Assembly (NCBI RefSeq): GCF_039655745.1
Contig: NZ_JBBYXI010000011.1
Coordinates: 1-9,847, forward strand
From: Hohaiivirga grylli
Lineage (GTDB): Bacteria; Pseudomonadota; Alphaproteobacteria; Rhizobiales; Beijerinckiaceae
Direction of reading: 5' to 3'
Length of the DNA stretch: 9,847 bases
Positions within the stretch are counted from its first letter, which is position 1. Every line of letters begins with the position of its first letter. Of this stretch, positions 1-4,202 are shown piece by piece. Both the position numbers and the translations under genes were made by a program. The notes below the pieces were generated by a model. That model searched no databases and was not told where the DNA came from. It was given only the letters and a program-made list of their open reading frames with translations.

Positions 1-2
1 GA

Positions 3-422
3 CAGACCGTTGAGTTTCTGTTCTCGGAGAAGCGCAACATCCGGGCCGCAAGGTTATTTTTCAGGAAAGCTTTTGAGCGAAACGACAGGCCGGAGAGTAT
101 TACGCTTGATCGCTATCAGGCTAATCAGACGGCTCTTGTCGCAATTGATAATGAACATCGGCTCAGATATGAAAATGGAAAACCTCTTCAGCCAATCAGA
201 ATTCAGACAGGCAAATATCTGAACAACCGCATTGAACAAAGCCACCGCAGTATTAAAAGGCGCACCAAACCTATGCTTGGCTTCAAATCCAACACCTGTG
301 CCAACATTATTTTCGATGGGATTGAGACAATCCAAATGATGCGGCAGGGACAGGCGTATTACGCCCGAAGTGCGCCCTTAAACCTCAAACAACAGTTTGA
401 ACTACTCATTCCGGTAAAGTGA
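3..422 (+). CDS. IS6-family transposase, C-terminal 139 residues (5' end outside window)
   Basis: This is the open C-terminal part of a DDE transposase of the IS6 family, which moves its element by replicative transposition and cointegrate formation. Reading from base 3 there is no stop until TGA at 420-422. The second catalytic Asp is in ITLDRYQANQ (Asp at 108-110). The catalytic Glu is in the family hallmark YLNNRIEQSHRSIKRRTKP (Glu at 234-236), followed by the typical MLGFKS and a tail ending QQFELLIPVK. IS6 transposases are about 230-240 residues, so roughly the first 100, including the first Asp, lie upstream of the window. The visible part has no frameshift and may be functional. ATG-initiated frames across this stretch, at 10-222 (+) and 54-335 (-), are out-of-frame shadows. 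Confidence 0.9.
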   Translation, partial: QTVEFLFSEKRNIRAARLFFRKAFERNDRPESITLDRYQANQTALVAIDNEHRLRYENGKPLQPIRIQTGKYLNNRIEQSHRSIKRRTKPMLGFKSNTCANIIFDGIETIQMMRQGQAYYARSAPLNLKQQFELLIPVK

Positions 423-457
423 AACGGCTACAACCAACTCAAACCGTATCCTCGTTT

Positions 458-474
458 CCAAATGCGACAGAACC
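458..474 (+). repeat. Right terminal inverted repeat of the IS6 element
   Basis: CCAAATGCGACAGAACC. Its reverse complement begins GGTTCTGTCGCATT, identical over 14 bases to the left end of the relic at 988-1001. It matches 16 of 17 bases of the repeat at 1261-1277. Confidence 0.85.
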
Positions 475-477
475 TTA

Positions 478-969
478 TTATTTACCTATAAATTCAATAA
501 ATTTATCTAATTCGTTAGAATTAACAACTCCAAAGGCACTAGAATATCCCTCCAAATCATCAGAATACCATGAAACATCCCCTCTTTTTAAATAAAATCT
601 AGCAATATAAGATTTTTCTATTTTATTTATATGAAATACAGATACCAAAATCTTATCGTTAAATTTATTGTTCCATATTTTTAGCATCTGTATAACAAAG
701 GTGAATAGTACATTTTCATTATTATTCTCTTCATTACAAAAATCGTCAATCCTAATAGAATTATGCCAAACTTCAAAATCTATCTCATCAAAAAAATTGG
801 AACCCTTTGAAAAACCTACAGAAACATTCTTAAACCCCAAAACATACGTAGTAGCGTCTTGACTGACCAATTCAGTAAAGCCATTTTCTATAATTCTATT
901 AAGGCATTTAGCTGGAATCTCAATCTTTGATGCCCGTAAGATTTTTTTCATCTCAAGATTAAATTTCAT
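478..969 (-). CDS. Lone immunity-like protein, 163 aa, no toxin partner
   Basis: I do not recognise a family. It is a small soluble acidic/aromatic protein with no signal peptide or clear membrane span. It is AT-rich, unlike the haemagglutinin region but like the other two immunity genes here. By size, composition and position at the end of a toxin array it is best read as an orphan immunity (CdiI-like) gene whose toxin has been lost; this is inference. It sits alone between an IS6 right end (474) and an IS6 left end (988). The start is uncertain: ATG at 967-969 has only a weak upstream GGGA, and a second ATG lies six codons in (MKKILRA). A short frame ending in TGA overlaps the start codon as ATGA, which could be the last trace of the lost toxin's 3' end. 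The stop is a double TAA TAA touching the IS. Confidence 0.7.
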   Translation of the reverse strand: MKFNLEMKKILRASKIEIPAKCLNRIIENGFTELVSQDATTYVLGFKNVSVGFSKGSNFFDEIDFEVWHNSIRIDDFCNEENNNENVLFTFVIQMLKIWNNKFNDKILVSVFHINKIEKSYIARFYLKRGDVSWYSDDLEGYSSAFGVVNSNELDKFIEFIGK

Positions 970-987
970 TTCAGATATCCCAAATAG

Positions 988-1001
988 GGTTCTGTCGCAT
1001 T
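988..1001 (+). repeat. Left terminal inverted repeat of the IS6 relic
   Basis: GGTTCTGTCGCATT, the exact inverse of the right end of the element at 461-474. Together they bracket the 513-bp island carrying the lone immunity-like gene. Confidence 0.8.
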
Positions 1002-1065
1002 AAGTGATCAGCAACACTACACACCCATAACATGAGGAGTGTAATTTTCTCCGTCATGAGTTGCA

Positions 1066-1246
1066 ATGTTCAAATATCGACGCTTCCCGCATCTGTTATT
1101 TTACACTGTCTGCAATGGTATCTGGCTTATTGTTTGTCACTTCGCAATCTTGAGGAGATGATCCAAGAGCATGAGATAATTGAGACAACCAGATGATACG
1201 GCGAGGACAGGCGGATTACGCCCGAAGTGCGCCTTTAAATCTCAAA
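1066..1246 (+). pseudogene. IS6 transposase remnant, core deleted and frameshifted
   Basis: It begins MFKYRRFPH, like IS6 transposase N-termini. After a frame change near 1100 it continues in the frame at 1104-1178 as CLQWYLAYCLSLRNLEEMI, matching the conserved WYL..LS.R.LEEM block. At 1179 it jumps to IETTR and then, after another frame change, GQADYARSA, which corresponds to IETIQMMRQGQAYYARSA at the C-terminus of the upstream element. About 160 codons with all three catalytic residues are missing. Confidence 0.75.
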
Positions 1247-1260
1247 CTGCATTGCCAGTT

Positions 1261-1277
1261 CCAAATGCGACTGAACC
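1261..1277 (+). repeat. Right terminal inverted repeat of the IS6 relic
   Basis: CCAAATGCGACTGAACC; one mismatch to the right end at 458-474. The 31 bases ending in its GCGAC align without gaps (7 mismatches) to the true right end of the upstream element. Confidence 0.7.
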
Positions 1278-1309
1278 CTTGAAACCGCTGCAATTATCTC
1301 AAATCGTAT
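1278..1309 (+). mobile_element. Fragment of an older IS6 3' tail
   Basis: Bases 1281-1309 match the non-coding tail just after the transposase stop of the first element (421-449) at 23 of 29 positions. They lie beyond the right terminal repeat of the 988-1277 relic, so they appear to come from a different, older copy. The fragment stops inside the 3' end of the Sel1-repeat gene. Confidence 0.5.
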
Positions 1310-1889
1310 ATTCTACCTTATCATCTAATTTTGATATTTTAACCGCATTTTGAATCATTTTTACAAGGAAAAATAAGCCTATTGGAATTCTCCAAAATCC
1401 CATTTTACCTTTTAAATATAGCATTGCCTTTTCTCTTTGTGCATACAAGTGGCCGCTATCTGCAGCTTGGAATAAGAGAGATATAGCCTTTGTCTTTGAA
1501 AGGTTATTTATATATTTGTTTCGGTACAACATATATAGCCAGTATTTAGCTGTAGGCAATCCTTTTTCACTTAATTTACTAAAAGCTAAAAAGGCCTCAT
1601 TATATTTACCAATAGTATAAAATAATCTAGCACGATAAAATTCCCCAGAAATACTTCCTTTAATAGCAGCAAGGCTGTAATATTCTAAAGCTTTATCATA
1701 ATTCAATTCGCTATAATATATATCCCCTAAATAGACTAAAGACCATAAGGACCCGTCATCTATCAGCTCTTGTAATATTTTCCTAGATAAATCATTTTTT
1801 CCATCTTTCATAGCTTGGAAAGCAGAAGTTAATTTCTCTAGATCAGGTTCTTTTTCAAAACCACTTTTCAGTTTTAAAACGTTACTCAT
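1299..1889 (-). CDS. Sel1/TPR-repeat protein, probable immunity partner of the orphan toxin (196 aa)
   Basis: It has helical repeats of Sel1/TPR type: residues 47-78 (LGDIYY...YDKALEYYSLAAIKG) are a good match, with weaker repeats at about 79-111, 112-146 and from 147. A hydrophobic segment follows at about 164-180 (GFWRIPIGLFFLV), possibly membrane-associated, then a charged tail. There is no signal peptide. It starts 8 bp after the orphan toxin stop (TAG, GTATAAAT, ATG), so the two are probably co-transcribed; a TAGG near -8 may act as ribosome site. Sel1/TPR proteins are known as immunity proteins next to some polymorphic toxins; immunity here is inferred from context. The last codons and TGA stop (Y-T-I-stop) fall in sequence resembling an IS6 tail (1281-1309), so the original C-terminus may have been altered. 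Confidence 0.75.
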   Translation of the reverse strand: MSNVLKLKSGFEKEPDLEKLTSAFQAMKDGKNDLSRKILQELIDDGSLWSLVYLGDIYYSELNYDKALEYYSLAAIKGSISGEFYRARLFYTIGKYNEAFLAFSKLSEKGLPTAKYWLYMLYRNKYINNLSKTKAISLLFQAADSGHLYAQREKAMLYLKGKMGFWRIPIGLFFLVKMIQNAVKISKLDDKVEYTI

Positions 1890-1897
1890 ATTTATAC

Positions 1898-3454
1898 CTA
1901 TTTCTTTTTTTGTTTATTTGGATCGTACATTTGCTCAATTCTAGTAGGAGGCTCAATTGGTATGGGCTTAGGACCTTCTTCACCTGTTAACAAACATCCT
2001 ATTAATATACAAATTTGCCCTATCTTCTTTAAAGCTGAGGCTGTCTTCTGGACAGCCGGATCTTTTTCAGCCGTTTGAACAGCTGTTATACAATCTTCAG
2101 TCGAGTTACGAGGTATTTCATATTTCTTACCTGTTATTTGACCGGTGATGAAGCAGGAATCTCCAGTTGCGTAAGCATGTGCTGTGGTAATGGGATTTAG
2201 CCATTTAAGAATTCGTGGTACCAAACTACCACTTTGGCTTCCACAGTTGGCACTACGGATCATATCCTCTGTGATATCACCTGCAATTTTTGCCTGAACA
2301 ACTTCTGCAATTTGTGATACTTCTTGGGTAGAATATTTTCCATTTGGGAACAGGTTAGAAACAACTGTCGCAACAGAAGGCCCTAAAAGTTCAATGCCTC
2401 TCTGTGTATTAGCAGTCATATTTTGCAAGTCTTGCGGTATCCCTTGAAACCCGTTCAGCGCTTCCGCAATACTGGTATCAGACCCATAGAACTGGACACC
2501 CCAGCTCTCATCCTTGGTAATGACCTGTGCCTGATCAAGATCACGGTTAAGCATTGCAACATCCTGAACCTGCTGATCCTGGTTGCGAATGATGATGTTG
2601 CCTTCACCAACCGTTGCGTTGGTATCCTGTTCGCGATCATGGCCTTCGATCATGCCGCCAAACGAGCCGCCATAAACCTGTTGCGGATTATTGTTCTCGT
2701 CCCTGCCAACACCCGTGCTGGCACTCAGGGTCATATCAAAGGCATCACCCTTGTCATGATCCTTAATTGTCGTCCAGCCTAACGTACCCGTATCAAGCGT
2801 CAGGTTCCCGGTATCCGAATTCAATACTGAACCATCAAGCTGGGTGTGATTGCCAACCTTGATATCAAGCTTGTCACCTGCATAGATTCCTGTCTGCTCT
2901 GTCACCCAGGCAACATCGCTGTCAGAATCACCAAAACCAACAGAAACACCACCTGTAACACCAGCACCTATTGTAATAGAGCCGCCTGCACTCACTGATG
3001 AGCCTTCGGCATGGCCCGTATCCTGACGTGACTGAACCGTCAGGTTATTGCCAACATCAAGCGAGATATCAGGAGCCGAGATCACAGCGCCCGCAATGGT
3101 CGTATCATTGTCGGATTTAATGTTGATTGAGTTGCCTGCGCTCAGGTAACTGTTTTCCTGCTGGATACCCCAGTTCTCACTGTCGGACTTACCAAATCCT
3201 CCTTCAATCTGTAGACCAAGGCTCGGACCTGTTGCCCCAATACTCGCACCAATACCGATACCTGCATTCCATTGCTGGCTCTTATAACCACCGGAATTAT
3301 AGGATTGCGCACTCTCAATGATGATATCATTACCGGCAACAAGATTCAGATCATTGCCTGCTCTTGCATCTAATGCCCTTAGGCCGGAAGAACAACCTGT
3401 ATCAGCATAAATTAATAACGAACCACAAACCTGCTGCTGTATATGCACACTCAA
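1898..3454 (-). CDS. Orphan CdiA/FhaB C-terminal module with an alternative toxin end (518 aa frame)
   Basis: It is a displaced copy of the 3' end of the haemagglutinin gene to its right. Residues 29-346 (DARAGND... to LQNM) are nearly colinear with the main protein's FHA-2 repeat end. The first 28 residues are unrelated, the frame opens with a poor TTG and no ribosome site, and there is no secretion signal or TPS domain, so it is probably silent or expressed only from internal starts. Residues 347-518 differ completely from the main toxin. They contain CG (404-405), TTAHA (423-427), a nearby Cys, a hydrophobic stretch near the end (IGQICILIGCLLTG) and a Lys-rich end (PNKQKKK). I do not recognise the toxin; the hydrophobic stretch could mean membrane action, but that is a guess. 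It is followed 8 bp later by the Sel1-repeat gene. Orphan toxin/immunity modules behind a full cdiA are a known arrangement. Confidence 0.75.
   Translation of the reverse strand: MSVHIQQQVCGSLLIYADTGCSSGLRALDARAGNDLNLVAGNDIIIESAQSYNSGGYKSQQWNAGIGIGASIGATGPSLGLQIEGGFGKSDSENWGIQQENSYLSAGNSINIKSDNDTTIAGAVISAPDISLDVGNNLTVQSRQDTGHAEGSSVSAGGSITIGAGVTGGVSVGFGDSDSDVAWVTEQTGIYAGDKLDIKVGNHTQLDGSVLNSDTGNLTLDTGTLGWTTIKDHDKGDAFDMTLSASTGVGRDENNNPQQVYGGSFGGMIEGHDREQDTNATVGEGNIIIRNQDQQVQDVAMLNRDLDQAQVITKDESWGVQFYGSDTSIAEALNGFQGIPQDLQNMTANTQRGIELLGPSVATVVSNLFPNGKYSTQEVSQIAEVVQAKIAGDITEDMIRSANCGSQSGSLVPRILKWLNPITTAHAYATGDSCFITGQITGKKYEIPRNSTEDCITAVQTAEKDPAVQKTASALKKIGQICILIGCLLTGEEGPKPIPIEPPTRIEQMYDPNKQKKK
2174..2245 (-). 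other. Toxin-boundary motif CG-x17-TTAHA in the orphan module
   Basis: Cys codon at 2243-2245, TTAHA at 2174-2188, exactly 72 nt overall. A further Cys follows six residues after TTAHA. The intervening residues are mostly different from those of the main protein but the spacing is identical. Confidence 0.55.
2417..3371 (-). repeat. Long direct repeat, orphan copy (pairs with 5091-6060)
   Basis: About 955 bp homologous to the main haemagglutinin gene and in the same orientation. It starts at the codons for DARAGN and ends at LQNM. By eye, identity is about 94% at the upstream end (3241-3370), about 90% in the middle and about 80% near the toxin boundary. Both breakpoints are sharp. Confidence 0.85.
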
Positions 3455-3505
3455 TAAAGCAAGATTGACAGAAAATGCCGCCCTTCTTAAAAATCAAAAG
3501 CAGCC
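3372..3505. other. Junction spacer between the orphan module and the tRNA
   Basis: This 134-bp stretch has no homology to the main haemagglutinin gene. It holds the TTG-initiated 28-codon lead-in of the orphan frame on the minus strand and the tRNA promoter on the plus strand. I see no terminal repeat or target duplication that would explain the breakpoint at 3371. Confidence 0.5.
3465..3493 (+). promoter_or_regulatory. Sigma70-type promoter of the tRNA gene
   Basis: A perfect -35 TTGACA (3465-3470), a 17-bp spacer and a -10-like TAAAAA (3488-3493, 4 of 6). The expected start, near 3500, is about 6 bp before the tRNA 5' end, the usual spacing for a tRNA promoter. It supports independent transcription. 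Confidence 0.6.
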
Positions 3506-3581
3506 GGGGCTCTAGCTCAGATGGGAGGGCGCTGCAATCGCACTGCAGAGGTCAGGGGTTCAACTCCCCTCAACTCCACCA
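3506..3581 (+). tRNA. tRNA-Ala(CGC), divergent, CCA encoded
   Basis: A full 76-nt cloverleaf can be drawn. D stem GCTC/GGGC (3515-3518, 3527-3530); anticodon stem CTGCA/TGCAG around loop ATCGCAC (3537-3543), with anticodon CGC at 3539-3541; T stem AGGGG/CCCCT with loop TTCAACT; discriminator A and encoded CCA (3579-3581). The acceptor keeps the G3:U70 wobble that is the alanine identity element. Two acceptor pairs are broken, C5/A68 and C7/C66 (GGGGCTC against CAACTCC), and the D stem has a U-G pair where canonical tRNA-Ala has U-A. It would decode GCG if functional. The damage suggests either a decaying spare copy or a specialised one. Confidence 0.8.
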
Positions 3582-3597
3582 AGCTACCGCTTTAAAT

Positions 3598-3728
3598 ATG
3601 TAAGGTCATGCAGATTATGCCTGAGGTTGCCCTTAAACCTGAAACAGAAATTTACATTTTTTCTAGTAAAATGAAAAAACACCAATTGCTTGAGAAAATA
3701 TATCATTCGTTTTAAGTGAGGTAGAAAC
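3598..3728 (+). mobile_element. Degenerate IS6 3'-end relic
   Basis: The plus strand reads GHADYA, then after a 1-nt deletion LNLKQKFTFFLVK and TGA (3633-3674). This parallels GQAYYARSAPLNLKQQFELLIPVK and TGA in the element at 1-474. The sequence after the stop resembles the IS tail (GAAA...CAATT, shared with 1281-1295). A degraded terminal repeat can be traced to about 3728, next to the stop codon of the immunity gene. No left part or catalytic core remains. Confidence 0.6.
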
Positions 3729-4202
3729 TTAAGTTAGATCAATACTCCAATTGTTTAAAACTTCTATAACATTATCGTTTGAATCCGAGATCATAAATAA
3801 ACTATGAACTTCATCCAAATGTTCTAGTTTTTTGATTATCAGCTTTGATCCAAAATCAAAGCTGATCGTTAGCACTTCATTTTTAAAGGTACACTTACTA
3901 ACTCTTTCGCCTTTTATTTTATTAAAAAAAGAATTCAAATTACTTAAATCATCCTCACTATTAATACTGCCAAACTCACTCTCTATTATCCAATAACAAT
4001 CAACAGTTAATAACTCAAATTCACCCACAACCCGAACATTGCGTCGAGATAAACGAGAGCCTTTATTTACATTCTCTAAAGCTTCTCTTACTCGTAAATG
4101 CGGTGTTCCAAATTCAAAAAAAACAGCACTGCCATATGATACACATGCATCCCATATAATTAATCCATTCGCAGCTTCAAAAAGTTCTTCAATATTAGGC
4201 AT
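3729..4202 (-). CDS. Probable immunity protein for the main toxin (157 aa)
   Basis: A small cytoplasmic protein without signal peptide or membrane span. Its ATG (4200-4202) directly abuts the TAG stop of the haemagglutinin/toxin gene (TAGATG), with GGGAAG in the toxin's last codons as ribosome site. This is strong evidence for translational coupling and a toxin/immunity pair. Visible blocks are ANGLIIWDACVSYGSAVFFEFG, LRVREAL, SRRNVRVVGEFELL and CYWII. From memory these resemble an uncharacterised family with an R-x-V-x-x-x-x-x-x-L....C.W pattern, but I cannot name it. AT-rich composition contrasts with the upstream repeat region and fits horizontal exchange of the toxin/immunity end. It would bind and neutralise the toxin domain ending in REMFGKK; that is inferred from position. 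Confidence 0.75.
   Translation of the reverse strand: MPNIEELFEAANGLIIWDACVSYGSAVFFEFGTPHLRVREALENVNKGSRLSRRNVRVVGEFELLTVDCYWIIESEFGSINSEDDLSNLNSFFNKIKGERVSKCTFKNEVLTISFDFGSKLIIKKLEHLDEVHSLFMISDSNDNVIEVLNNWSIDLT
3838..3866. other. Perfect 12-bp stem-loop inside the immunity gene
   Basis: ATCAGCTTTGAT (3838-3849) and its exact reverse complement ATCAAAGCTGAT (3855-3866), separated by a 5-nt loop. There is no following T-run on either strand, so it is not a standard terminator. It lies in the coding sequence for SFDFGSKLII. Confidence 0.6.

Larger units (their letters stand above)
1..474 (+). mobile_element. IS6-family insertion sequence, right part
   Basis: The window opens inside an IS6-family element. 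It contains the transposase C-terminus and the right terminal inverted repeat (458-474, CCAAATGCGACAGAACC). Read inward, that end is GGTTCTGTCGCATTTGG, which matches the IS26 end (GGCACTGTTGCAAA) at 9 of 14 positions. The element ends only 3 bp before the stop codon of the minus-strand gene at 478-969. The left end is outside the window, so completeness and target duplication cannot be judged. Confidence 0.85.
988..1277 (+). mobile_element. Internally deleted IS6-family element, MITE-like (290 bp)
   Basis: It has both terminal repeats: left GGTTCTGTCGCATT at 988-1001, and right CCAAATGCGACTGAACC at 1261-1277, with 13 of 14 matching between ends. Between them lie the transposase N-terminal coding (about 1066-1178) joined directly to its C-terminal coding (from 1179), with the whole catalytic core missing. 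It cannot move by itself but could be moved in trans. Flanking octamers (980-987 CCAAATAG and 1278-1285 CTTGAAAC) differ, so no target duplication remains. It is in the same orientation as the element at 1-474. Confidence 0.75.

Noticed and set aside
10..335. Short open frames on both strands at the left edge (10-222 plus, 54-335 minus)
   Set aside because: The plus frame starting at base 3 encodes unmistakable IS6 transposase residues through 422; the others are out-of-frame.
980..1285. Target-site duplication around the 988-1277 IS relic
   Set aside because: The flanking octamers are different, so no duplication is preserved.
3582..3728. Rho-independent terminator after the tRNA or the immunity gene
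   Set aside because: T-rich stretches occur near 3655-3662, but I find no GC-rich stem before them; the sequence is better explained as an IS6 tail relic.
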